Shown here: in pieces, positions 34,764 to 42,762 of the stretch
How positions within the stretch are numbered: the stretch's first letter is position 1
Layout: each line of letters starts with the position of its first letter
Source: Maribacter polysaccharolyticus
GTDB taxonomy: Bacteria > Bacteroidota > Bacteroidia > Flavobacteriales > Flavobacteriaceae
DNA length: 64,000 nucleotides
Direction: 5' to 3'
NCBI RefSeq assembly: GCF_028882255.1
Contig: NZ_JARBUY010000001.1
Span: 1,146,344-1,210,343 of the forward strand
The notes under the pieces: generated by a model
The model's database searches: none
Seen by the model: the letters and a program-made list of their open reading frames with translations, nothing else
Told to the model about the DNA's origin: nothing
Made by a program: the position numbers and the translations under genes

Positions 34764-36033
34764 ACTTATTGTTTTTTAATTCTGTTTTAAAAGCACTAGA
34801 CATCGATTCCACTTCACTTCTTTTTATTCCTATTTCTTCTGCAATACGTTTCCAATTTTTGACCACAGCCAATACTTCAGAAAGTATGGTTTCCATTTCA
34901 ATTTCGCTTAACCTATAATATTCGCCAACACTTTTAGCTAAATCAAAATCGAGGGCATTATCATCCATATCTATATGTAGAGACAAACCATCTTTTTCTA
35001 TCGAGGGGTTTAAATCATAGGCGGGCGATAAAATCCAACCTTTTTCGGTTAATATAAATCCGTGATTCCGCAAATGGTCATCTGTATTGGAAATCGCTAT
35101 ATTAAATACGATACGACGCCAAAGTTGATGTAAATTAGCTTCAACATCCACACCATAATTCTCTATGAATTCGACAATTTCAAGATAGCTCGGCGAGGTA
35201 TCCCTTATTGAATCTTCAGTATTACCGGTCATTGTCATTGCCGAGGCAAAGTGTATCCGTTTATTTTTTTCCCTATCGAATCTTTTGGTCAGAAAGGTAT
35301 GGTGTTGCCCACTGATTTTTTTAACTTCGGATTCCGCCATTTCTATTCCCGAAGCTATAGCCAATCGATAGGCCAAAAACTCCCAAAGAGCTTTGTCAAT
35401 GGTATCGGTTTTCGATGGAAACTTGGCAATCCACAAATTCTTTTGCGAGTCGAAAACATTGGCTTTGGGCCTTGCACCACCCAAAGATGAACCAGGTGCA
35501 ATTAAAACGGCGATCCATTTCCTGATAGCTTCACTTTGGTCATCCCTTTCCAGTTGTTCAGCTGCTTCCTGCAAATCCCCTAACGATGACCAAGGCGGTG
35601 TAGGGGTTTGGGCATCATTGTCTAAAAAAGACCCATCCAAATCCGTTTTAAAACGCAAGGCTCCCATACGGCTTTCGTCGAACACGCCTAGTAGATAATC
35701 AATCTCATAAAGGGTCTTCGGTTTTTCTTTATTTGCCTTTGCATCTTGTACTACCCTACGCTTCATCAAGGTTTTACCCCAAGTGTCCGGCATACTGTCA
35801 AGGAAAATTCCAAAATTCTCTTTGTTGGCAGGATATTGTGGTCCGGAATAAAATTCAATATCTGGATCCAAAAGCCGTTGTGCATCAGTTTTTAACCAAT
35901 TTTTGTCATATTCAAAACTGAAGGCCTTCTTTCCCTTGGCAAAATGAGCAGATAGCGTACCTATGAGGGCCGGACTTTCCATGCCTGCCCAGTCTGCGAA
36001 AACATATATGTCAAATTTACCCTCTGCCATCAT
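34756..36033 (-). CDS. hipA: HipA-family serine/threonine kinase
   Basis: 425 residues, full length for HipA. An N-terminal subdomain (FADWAGMESPALIGTLSAHF) is followed by the glycine-rich loop APGSSLGGARPKA, the catalytic NTDDHLRNHGF and the metal-binding SPAYDLNPS. E. coli HipA phosphorylates glutamyl-tRNA synthetase; the target here is not known. The HipB-like gene ends directly before it, and its 3' end overlaps the STAND NTPase gene by 8 bases, making a three-gene coupled operon, which is not the usual two-gene hipBA arrangement. Confidence 0.9.
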   Translation of the reverse strand: MMAEGKFDIYVFADWAGMESPALIGTLSAHFAKGKKAFSFEYDKNWLKTDAQRLLDPDIEFYSGPQYPANKENFGIFLDSMPDTWGKTLMKRRVVQDAKANKEKPKTLYEIDYLLGVFDESRMGALRFKTDLDGSFLDNDAQTPTPPWSSLGDLQEAAEQLERDDQSEAIRKWIAVLIAPGSSLGGARPKANVFDSQKNLWIAKFPSKTDTIDKALWEFLAYRLAIASGIEMAESEVKKISGQHHTFLTKRFDREKNKRIHFASAMTMTGNTEDSIRDTSPSYLEIVEFIENYGVDVEANLHQLWRRIVFNIAISNTDDHLRNHGFILTEKGWILSPAYDLNPSIEKDGLSLHIDMDDNALDFDLAKSVGEYYRLSEIEMETILSEVLAVVKNWKRIAEEIGIKRSEVESMSSAFKTELKNNKYD

Positions 36034-36321
36034 TTACAATAAATCTAAGTCTTGTAATTTTCTTCCGAATGCATCGTCATTGGCCAACTTCAAAAAATCA
36101 TCCTGAAGATTCATTACCTTGAGCACATTAAAATATAGTCCAATGGCCACCCCCGGATCGCCTTTTTCTATACGGTAAAGGGTAGCTCTGTGAATGCCCG
36201 CACGTTCTGATACCTGCTCTGTCGTTAGCTTTCTTCTCTTTCGTGCCAGTTTGATATTCTCCCCTATTTGATCAAAAAACTTTTGATATTTCGGAAGTAG
36301 AATAGCTTTCTTAGTGTTCAT
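36034..36321 (-). CDS. hipB: HipB-like XRE antitoxin
   Basis: Starting at MNTKKAILLPKY gives 95 residues. A longer start at 36342 is ruled out in practice because it lies within the -7 promoter element. The HTH is RKRRKLTTEQVSERAGIHRA, then TLYRIEKGDPGVAIGLYFNV. It neutralises HipA and represses its own operon through the operator just upstream; its stop is immediately followed by the hipA start. Confidence 0.85.
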   Translation of the reverse strand: MNTKKAILLPKYQKFFDQIGENIKLARKRRKLTTEQVSERAGIHRATLYRIEKGDPGVAIGLYFNVLKVMNLQDDFLKLANDDAFGRKLQDLDLL

Positions 36322-36339
36322 GATGTTGCTCTTTTGCGA

Positions 36340-36361
36340 CAAATATACAATTTTTGTTGTA
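36340..36361 (-). promoter_or_regulatory. hipB promoter -7 element and overlapping palindromic operator
   Basis: On the minus strand TATATTTG (36340-36347) matches TAnnTTTG and places the transcript start about 12 bases before the hipB ATG. TACAA-N6-TTGTA (36346-36361) is an inverted repeat overlapping it, in the place and style of a HipB operator (E. coli uses TATCC-N8-GGATA). A good -33 TTG is not present, so the promoter may be weak. Confidence 0.5.
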
Positions 36362-36795
36362 AATTAGCGACATTATGGTGTTTATAGATAGGTATAACAT
36401 TTTTAATCAGGATCATGAATCAACCATATAAATGGGAATTCCCAATGAGAACACCTTGAGTGGGCTCAAAGAAAAATATATATGGTTTTCAGACAGGAGT
36501 TCCCTGAATGATAAATTGGATTCTAATCCCTAATTTGTGAATTTTTCAGACAATCCCGCCGAGCTGAAATCACTTTATGATACCATATTGGAAAGTATCC
36601 TAGACCCAATAGTGAAGAACTATTTCGATTAGATTATAACTCCAAAAAACCTCCTTGAATTTGCCCCTACTAAAATAAGATCTTTCATGTCAAGCTTTGG
36701 TATTGCTTGCTTAACTCCGATATCTTTTTTCCCCTGAATATTATGGATTTCTGTTTTTATTATAGATAGTTCCATTGTTTGCTCTTTAAAGTAGG
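36362..36795. other. Intergenic with gene scraps between hipB and integrase
   Basis: Plus-strand scrap near 36544-36632 reads FSDNPAELKSLYDTILESIL, DPIVKNYFD, stop, which looks like the end of a lost gene. On the minus strand 36629-36775 is an ATG frame of 48 codons (MELSIIKTEIHNIQGKKDIG and on) in front of which lies the integrase end; I do not recognise it. The rest shows nothing. Confidence 0.4.
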
Positions 36796-38058
36796 TTATA
36801 CATTGTGATGGGTTTTGGAAGTTGGCTCACTTTCCAATTGATTGAAGTGGGTTCTCAACCTTTGCATATCGTCACTTACCTTACGTTCAATGACCTTGGC
36901 ATAAATCTGGGTAGTGGATATTTTGGAATGGCCCAACAATTTTGAAACCGTTTCAATTGGCATTCCGTTGCTCAAGGTAACGGTGGTAGCAAATGTGTGC
37001 CTAGCTATATGGAACGTTATGTTCTTTTTAATGCCGCAGACATCGGCAATTTCCTTCAAATAGGAGTTGAGCTTTTGGTTGGATATTTTAGGGAACAACC
37101 TGCCCTGGGAAACGGCTTTCCGATTACCCTTGTATCTTTCGATAATGGCCAAAGCCTTAGGCAATAACGGTATGCGTATGGGTTTGGTCGTTTTTTCACG
37201 TCTGTAATAAATCCATAGTTCACCGTCAATACCGGTACAGATATTATCCTCGCTCAAATGGATAACATCGATATAACTTAAACTTGTATAACAACTAAAA
37301 ACGAACAAATCCCTTACCTGTTGTAGTCTCACAATGGTCAGTTGCTTGTTTTCGATTTCCAGAAGTTCATCCAAACTTAAAAAGCCACGTTCCTTTTTTA
37401 TGAATTTGGATCTGAAATTGATAAATGGGTCACGCTCTATCCACCCCAACTTATGTGATAAGTTAATCAGTTTCCTAAATCGTTCAATATGCTTCATCAC
37501 GGTATTGTTGCCCATCGGTTTTTGATGGTCCTCCGGAATATAGTTCCGTAAATACTTCTCGAACTTTATAATGAAGTCATAATCGAGTTCCTGTAAATAC
37601 TTATCGGTAGTCCTATATGATTTTTGAAGAAATTTGGAAATATAACGTTGTGTGGTAAAGTAGTTCTTTTGGGTACCCCATTTCAGCTTGCCTTCCATAT
37701 CCTCATTGTGGTAGTTGATGATATCCTTAATGGAACGGTTATCGTCATCTTCACCAAAGTACCTCGCTTTGACAGCTTGTGCCGTAATCAATTTACGTTC
37801 CGCTTTTAATTCCCGATAGCACTCGAATAGAAAAGTATAGGATTCATCCAAATAGCTGTTGAGTACCCTGGATTTTTGACTGTTCCCACGAGCTCTATTT
37901 CGATGGGCATCCCAATCAGATATCAAAACCTTTCGTTTTAGACTGATGGTAGATCGTTTTCCGTTTACGGTTATTCTAGCATAGAGTGATGCTTGATTGT
38001 CATTTGCCCTGGCGAAGTCCGCCCAGAACAAAATACTGAAGGTTGAGGATGTTTTCAT
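36796..38058 (-). CDS. Tyrosine recombinase/integrase of the Bacteroidetes ICE type
   Basis: 420 residues: arm-binding N-terminus (YARITVNGKRSTISLKRKVL), SAM-like core-binding domain and catalytic domain. Catalytic residues seen are Lys289 region, H350-x-x-R353 (HIARH), His377 (LLGHSKISTT) and Tyr386 (QIYAKV). The first catalytic Arg, normally in TGLRYSD, is Ser261 here (CYTSLSYIDV). As I recall, IntDOT of CTnDOT also has Ser at that place, so this is a lineage trait and not proof of inactivity. The gene points away from tRNA-Pro, whose 3' end lies about 250 bp upstream, the classic layout of a tRNA-integrated element end. Confidence 0.92.
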   Translation of the reverse strand: MKTSSTFSILFWADFARANDNQASLYARITVNGKRSTISLKRKVLISDWDAHRNRARGNSQKSRVLNSYLDESYTFLFECYRELKAERKLITAQAVKARYFGEDDDNRSIKDIINYHNEDMEGKLKWGTQKNYFTTQRYISKFLQKSYRTTDKYLQELDYDFIIKFEKYLRNYIPEDHQKPMGNNTVMKHIERFRKLINLSHKLGWIERDPFINFRSKFIKKERGFLSLDELLEIENKQLTIVRLQQVRDLFVFSCYTSLSYIDVIHLSEDNICTGIDGELWIYYRREKTTKPIRIPLLPKALAIIERYKGNRKAVSQGRLFPKISNQKLNSYLKEIADVCGIKKNITFHIARHTFATTVTLSNGMPIETVSKLLGHSKISTTQIYAKVIERKVSDDMQRLRTHFNQLESEPTSKTHHNV

Positions 38059-38061
38059 TTG

Positions 38062-38101
38062 TTTCGTCTTTTAGTTAACAACAGTTTGTTATCAGACGAA
38101 A
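38062..38101. promoter_or_regulatory. Palindromic region upstream of the integrase
   Basis: TTTCGTCT (38062-38069) and AGACGAAA (38094-38101) form an inverted repeat around a second, imperfect one (GTTAACAA with TTTGTTAT). It lies directly before the integrase ATG, where a regulator or the integrase/excisionase would bind. Further TGTTGAC-type words lie between 38163 and 38210 and could be arm sites. Confidence 0.4.
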
Positions 38102-38252
38102 GCCAAATCACTTATAAAGATACATTTTATTACCGAACCGAAAAGGCGATTTTAACAATTAGGTCAACACAAATGTTAAATCCGTTTTGTTATCCGATTT
38201 GTTGACTTTTGTTGACGGATTAAATCATTTCATTTGATGCCTTAAAAAACGC

Positions 38253-38286
38253 AAAAACCTGCTAATCATACGATTAACAGGTTTTT
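38253..38286. terminator. Bidirectional terminator between tRNA-Pro and integrase
   Basis: AAAAACCTG-C-TAATC and GATTA-A-CAGGTTTTT form a strong stem of about 15 pairs with a 4-base loop (ATAC). A run of A on one side and T on the other lets it work in both directions, ending the minus-strand tRNA transcript before the integrase. Confidence 0.7.
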
Positions 38287-38310
38287 AGTAACAATTGATA
38301 TGTTAAATTG

Positions 38311-38385
38311 TCGGGGTGGCAGGATTCGAACCTGCGACCTCCGCGTCCCAAACGCGGCGCGATAACCGGGCTACGCTACACCCCG
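38311..38385 (-). tRNA. tRNA-Pro (anticodon TGG)
   Basis: The minus strand folds as a complete cloverleaf: acceptor CGGGGTG/CACCCCG with discriminator A, anticodon stem CCGCG/CGCGG with loop TTTGGGA, and the T arm GCAGGTTCGAATCCTGC. The anticodon TGG reads proline codons. No CCA is encoded. Its 3' end faces the integrase gene and is the likely attachment site. Confidence 0.95.
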
Positions 38386-38411
38386 AGATGGTTATCATTT
38401 CAAAAAAATTG

Positions 38412-38495
38412 CGGAGAGAATGGGACTCGAACCCATGCGACACTTACGCGTCGACAGATTAGCAATCTGCTCCGTTACCACTCCGGCACCTCTCC
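38412..38495 (-). tRNA. tRNA-Ser (anticodon GCT)
   Basis: A class II tRNA on the minus strand: acceptor GGAGAGG/TCTCTCC, anticodon loop TTGCTAA between GCAGA and TCTGT, a long variable arm (CGACGCGTAAGTGTCG) and T arm ATGGGTTCGAGTCCCAT. The anticodon GCT reads AGC/AGT serine codons. It lies 26 bases upstream of tRNA-Pro and is probably co-transcribed. Confidence 0.95.
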
Positions 38496-38604
38496 TGAAT
38501 ATCTTTTAATGAACTTTTGCTGTTAAGCGGTTGCAAATGTACATTTTTCCAATGCTAAAAAGCAACTATTTAATGACTTTTTTTCAATCAATTTTACAAA
38601 TGCC

Positions 38605-40725
38605 TTATTCTGGGTATTCTACCCTTAAATGATAGATGTTCGTTAACCGTTGTTTAAAGATTTTCTTAATGGTCTCTATTTCCATAAAGGTAATGTTCGC
38701 ATTCAAGAATTGATTGGAGGCCATTTGGCCACCGATGATCTTATCCACGAATTCATCCAAGACCTTAAACGTCGGATTCTTTAAACTTTTTGAAGCCGCC
38801 TCTACCGAATCCGCCATCATCAGGATGGCGGTTTCCTTGGAAAAAGGTGTGGGACCAGGATACCTAAAGTCCGCTTCATTTACCCCTTCATCCTTTTCTT
38901 TTTGTTTGGTGTAAAAATAATAGACCAAGGTGGTGCCATGGTGGCATCTAATAAAATCTATCACCCTGTCGGGTAAATTGTTCTTTCGGGCCATTTCAAT
39001 CCCCTTGATCACGTGATCAATGATAATACGTGCGCTATCCTTAGGTTCCAGGTCATCGTGGGGATTCGCGTTTGTAATTTGATTTTCGGTAAAATAGGTA
39101 GGGTTCCCCAATTTCCCAATATCATGGTACAAGGCACCCACCCGCACCAACATGGCATTCGCTCCAATTTCATTGGCTGCCGCTTCCGCTAAATTCGCCA
39201 CTTGTAGGGAATGGTTGAAAGTGCCCGGTGCCTTATTCGAAAGTTCTTTCAATAATTTTGAATTGGTATCCGACAATTCCAACAAGGAAACATCCGATAC
39301 CAACCCGAATATCTTTTCATAGATATAGATCAGCGGTTGTACGAACAAAGTGATCATACCATTCAACAAAAATAGGCCTAAGGTCAGCCAAATGATATTA
39401 TCCAAATTCCCCTCATGGATTATATGGAAGGCCAAATAGGCAACGATATATATCAAAGTGATCTGCCCCACCGAAATAAACAGGTTCGCCCTTTTGTACA
39501 ACTCGGACACCGTTAGTATGGTTACGATCCCGGCAATGATTTGGATAAAGATATACTCAAAACTATTCGGGACCACAAAACCTAAGATCAATACCGTAAG
39601 TACATGTACGAAAAGCCCCAATCGCGCATCAAAAAAAGTTTTCAGGATAAGGGGAAGAATACACAATGGGACCACAAAAACATAGGCTTCATTGTATTTG
39701 ACCACAATGGTGGTCACAAATACCATAACAAGTATGTTTATAAAGATAAAGGTTACCTTGGTACCGTTTTCAAAGATTTCATCCCTGTACTTTTTAAGAA
39801 AGAGAAAGAGCATCATGAGCACCAGTGCAACAAGTACCGTATATCCCGACAAGATATAATAGTAATTATTGGAGGCCCAAAGTTCCGATTCGAACTCGTC
39901 TTTCAAGGACTCCAAGATCAAATAATTCTCCGATTCGACCACCTCTCCTTTGGCAATGATCAGCTTACCTTCATCAATGGCTCCCCTTGTCAAGGATAAT
40001 TTCGAAAGTTCTTCATCCAAGGCCTTTTGGGAAAGATTATCATCATAAGACACATTGGGCTTGATCAGGTCGAAAAAAAGCGACTGAAATGCGTTGGTGA
40101 ACGACCCCAGGTTTTCTTTTTCCAATACCCTTTGTACAATCCCTTCAACATCGCGAACCCTATAAAGGTCATCATAGTTGATTTGATGGGCCTCGTTCTG
40201 CTTAATAAGATATACCTGTTTTCCGATATCATCGGAATTCATTTTTTCCAGGATTCCTTTTTCATAGATCCTATCGAGAAGTTCGCGTCCGGTTTTTTCC
40301 AATATGGCCAATTCCGATGCGCTATGTTCTTTTGACGGAAATGTCTTTGCGAATTCAGACTCATAATCCAGATATACGGCTTCGGCCGTTGCTTCATTAA
40401 AACGATAATAATGCAATTGACCCTCAACGATCTTTTGTTTTTCGGCTGAAATCTCCTCTTGGGTCTTTTTTACCGAAAAATCAAATGGGGCATATAGGTT
40501 CTCATATTGCCATGGTTTGCCTTTTTGGAATTCGTATTTGAACTTACCTCCTTTCGGAAAAAAGAACACAATACAAAAAACAGACACTACGTATAGGAAG
40601 TATTTATATATGAGGGATTGATTTTTGTAAATTCGGTCCAATAATCTCGTTTCTAATTCATATCTACCATCAAAAATAGAAAATATAATAGACCTTTTGC
40701 CACAACATCCCCATTGATTGCACAT
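38605..40725 (-). CDS. Seven-transmembrane HD-domain phosphohydrolase (PgpH-like)
   Basis: The ATG at 40725 (MCNQWGCCGKRSIIFSIFDG) gives 706 residues; frames reaching further upstream run antisense through the thiolase gene and are rejected. Architecture: one N-terminal span (YFLYVVSVFCIVFFF), an extracytoplasmic 7TMR-HDED region (KGKPWQYENLYAPFDFSVKK), about seven spans in the middle, then the cytoplasmic HD domain with ALYHDIGKLGNPTYF and CHHGTTLVYYFYT. PgpH proteins hydrolyse cyclic di-AMP. It is divergent from the thiolase gene. Confidence 0.9.
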   Translation of the reverse strand: MCNQWGCCGKRSIIFSIFDGRYELETRLLDRIYKNQSLIYKYFLYVVSVFCIVFFFPKGGKFKYEFQKGKPWQYENLYAPFDFSVKKTQEEISAEKQKIVEGQLHYYRFNEATAEAVYLDYESEFAKTFPSKEHSASELAILEKTGRELLDRIYEKGILEKMNSDDIGKQVYLIKQNEAHQINYDDLYRVRDVEGIVQRVLEKENLGSFTNAFQSLFFDLIKPNVSYDDNLSQKALDEELSKLSLTRGAIDEGKLIIAKGEVVESENYLILESLKDEFESELWASNNYYYILSGYTVLVALVLMMLFLFLKKYRDEIFENGTKVTFIFINILVMVFVTTIVVKYNEAYVFVVPLCILPLILKTFFDARLGLFVHVLTVLILGFVVPNSFEYIFIQIIAGIVTILTVSELYKRANLFISVGQITLIYIVAYLAFHIIHEGNLDNIIWLTLGLFLLNGMITLFVQPLIYIYEKIFGLVSDVSLLELSDTNSKLLKELSNKAPGTFNHSLQVANLAEAAANEIGANAMLVRVGALYHDIGKLGNPTYFTENQITNANPHDDLEPKDSARIIIDHVIKGIEMARKNNLPDRVIDFIRCHHGTTLVYYFYTKQKEKDEGVNEADFRYPGPTPFSKETAILMMADSVEAASKSLKNPTFKVLDEFVDKIIGGQMASNQFLNANITFMEIETIKKIFKQRLTNIYHLRVEYPE

Positions 40726-40762
40726 TAATTTATTAATTTCGCAATAATAAAAACATTTAGTT

Positions 40763-41938
40763 ATGAACGATGTTGTCATTGTATCCGCAGTACGAACACC
40801 CATTGGTAGTTTTATGGGCGGGCTATCCACGATGCCCGCTCCCAAATTAGGTGCCATCGCCATTAAAGGGGCATTGGAAAAAATCGGTTTAGACCCCAAA
40901 TTGGTAGACGAGGTTTTAATGGGCAATGTCGTTCAAGCAGGCACAGGCCAAGCCCCTGCAAGGCAAGCCGCCATATACGCGGGAATTCCCGATACCGTGC
41001 CCTGCACCACAGTGAACAAAGTTTGTGCCTCCGGAATGAAATCGGTAATGCAGGCCGCCCAAGCGATTGCTTTGGGGGATATCTCGATTGCCGTAGCGGG
41101 GGGAATGGAAAATATGAGCCTTATCCCCCATTATGCACACCTAAGGACCGGTACGAAATTCGGTCCGGTCACTTTCGTTGATGGTATGCAAAAAGACGGA
41201 CTCGTAGATGCCTATGACCAAAATGCAATGGGTGTATGTGCCGATGCATGTGCCGCTGAATATAAATTCTCTCGTGAAGACCAGGACAACTTTGCCCTAA
41301 AGTCTTATAAAAGGTCGGCAGAAGCCTGGGAAACAGGTAAGTTCGAAAAGGAAGTCATCCCCGTCGAAGTGCCCCAAAGGAGAGGGGAGCCTAAAATAGT
41401 TTCGCAAGATGAGGAATTCAAAAATGTGAACTTTGATAAAATTCCCAGCTTACGTCCTGCATTTACCAAAGATGGTACGGTTACAGCCGCAAACGCATCC
41501 ACCATCAATGATGGTGCCGCTGCCTTGGTGCTGATGAGTTTGGAGAAAGCCAAGGAATTGAAACTTACCCCCTTGGCAACCATAAAAAGCTATGCCGATG
41601 CCGCACAGGCCCCGGAATGGTTTACCACATCACCGGCCAAGGCCCTGCCCAAAGCCTTGGACAAAGCCGGAATCGACATTGACGATGTTGATTATTTTGA
41701 ATTCAACGAAGCATTCTCCGTAGTTGGTTTGGCCAACATGAAGTTACTGGGATTAAACGATTCCAAAGTAAACATCAATGGGGGTGCCGTCTCTTTAGGG
41801 CATCCGTTAGGATGTTCCGGGGCCCGTATTTTAATAACCCTTTTAAATATCTTGGAACAGCAAAATGCCAAAATCGGGGCTGCCGCCATATGCAATGGAG
41901 GTGGCGGGGCTTCGGCCATGATTTTAGAGCGAAATTAA
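40763..41938 (+). CDS. Acetyl-CoA C-acetyltransferase (thiolase)
   Basis: 391 residues, full length. All thiolase signatures are present: nucleophile Cys in TTVNKVCASGMKSVMQA, NINGGAVSLGHPLGCSGARI with His, and the terminal Cys in AAAICNGGGGASAMIL. It joins or splits acetoacetyl-CoA and acetyl-CoA in fatty-acid/amino-acid breakdown or ketone-body metabolism; the direction is not readable. The NlpC-like gene follows after 21 bases. Confidence 0.95.
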   Translation: MNDVVIVSAVRTPIGSFMGGLSTMPAPKLGAIAIKGALEKIGLDPKLVDEVLMGNVVQAGTGQAPARQAAIYAGIPDTVPCTTVNKVCASGMKSVMQAAQAIALGDISIAVAGGMENMSLIPHYAHLRTGTKFGPVTFVDGMQKDGLVDAYDQNAMGVCADACAAEYKFSREDQDNFALKSYKRSAEAWETGKFEKEVIPVEVPQRRGEPKIVSQDEEFKNVNFDKIPSLRPAFTKDGTVTAANASTINDGAAALVLMSLEKAKELKLTPLATIKSYADAAQAPEWFTTSPAKALPKALDKAGIDIDDVDYFEFNEAFSVVGLANMKLLGLNDSKVNINGGAVSLGHPLGCSGARILITLLNILEQQNAKIGAAAICNGGGGASAMILERN

Positions 41939-41959
41939 ATTATTACCGCAATATCAACT

Positions 41960-42709
41960 ATGCAATACGGTATTTGTCATTTAAGCATCGTTCCTATTAG
42001 ATACAGTGCGGAAGAAACCTCAGAGATGGTTTCCCAATTATTATATGGTGAGCATTTCAAGGTCCTGGAAAAGCGTAAAAATTGGAGTAGAATACGTACG
42101 GCTTTTGACAAATGTGAGGGATGGATACAGAATCTACAGCTAACCTTTATCGAAGAGGGCCTCTACCGTGAATTGGAAAAAAAAGCCTATCCCCATCATT
42201 ATACCACGGATTTGGTTTCCTATATCGAGACGGACAAGAATAACCTTTTACCCGTTGTACTGGGATCGGTATTCCATAAAAATCAAGAACATGTCCACGA
42301 AGGGGGGCTGATCGCATCAAAACAGGAAAAGCCGAACTTGATCGATAACGCTTTGCAGTATTTGAATACCCCTTATTTATGGGGCGGAAAAACCCCTTTT
42401 GGCATAGATGCTGCCGGGTTTACACAAATGGTATACAAAATCAATGGATACAAACTTCTTCGAAGTGCCACCCAACAAGCAACCCAGGGCACGGCATTAA
42501 GTTTTATCGAAGAGAGTGAAGCCGGGGATTTGGCCTTTTTCGATAATAATGAAGGCATCATTGACCATGTAGGCATTATCATGGACAACAATTACATCAT
42601 CCACGCCTTTGGTAAAGTCCGTATAGACCGTTTGGACCATACGGGAATTTTCAATACCGATTCCAAGACCTATACCCATAAACTTAGGGTCATAAAACAG
42701 ATCATATAA
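41960..42709 (+). CDS. SH3b plus NlpC/P60-fold protein lacking the catalytic Cys
   Basis: 249 residues. An N-terminal SH3b-like domain (YGICHLSIVPIRYSAEETSE, HFKVLEKRKNWSRIRT) precedes an NlpC/P60 domain: NTPYLWGGKTPFGIDAAGFT, IDHVGIIMDNNYIIHAFGKV. In active enzymes the motif is G-[IF]-D-C-S-G-F; here it is G-I-D-A-A-G-F, so the nucleophile is Ala151. His203 and the later His215 remain. The protein has no signal peptide. It is probably a pseudo-enzyme that binds peptidoglycan peptides, unless the base call at 42410 is wrong (two codons differ from Cys-Ser, which argues against error). Confidence 0.88.
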   Translation: MQYGICHLSIVPIRYSAEETSEMVSQLLYGEHFKVLEKRKNWSRIRTAFDKCEGWIQNLQLTFIEEGLYRELEKKAYPHHYTTDLVSYIETDKNNLLPVVLGSVFHKNQEHVHEGGLIASKQEKPNLIDNALQYLNTPYLWGGKTPFGIDAAGFTQMVYKINGYKLLRSATQQATQGTALSFIEESEAGDLAFFDNNEGIIDHVGIIMDNNYIIHAFGKVRIDRLDHTGIFNTDSKTYTHKLRVIKQII

Positions 42710-42749
42710 AAAAAGTCCTGATTTGTTATCAGGACTTTTTTTATATGAT
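42701..42749. terminator. Perfect 22-bp bidirectional terminator
   Basis: Arms 42701-42722 and 42728-42749 are exact reverse complements around a TTGTT loop, with GTCCTGAT/ATCAGGAC at the tip and A/T runs at the base. It overlaps the NlpC-like stop codon and serves both that gene and the convergent TPR gene. Confidence 0.85.
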
Positions 42750-42762
42750 GGTAAGGGATTGA

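Noticed and set aside
40726-40926. N-terminal extension of the HD-domain protein into the thiolase gene
   Set aside because: The extra residues are antisense to conserved thiolase sequence; the ATG at 40725 gives a normal protein.
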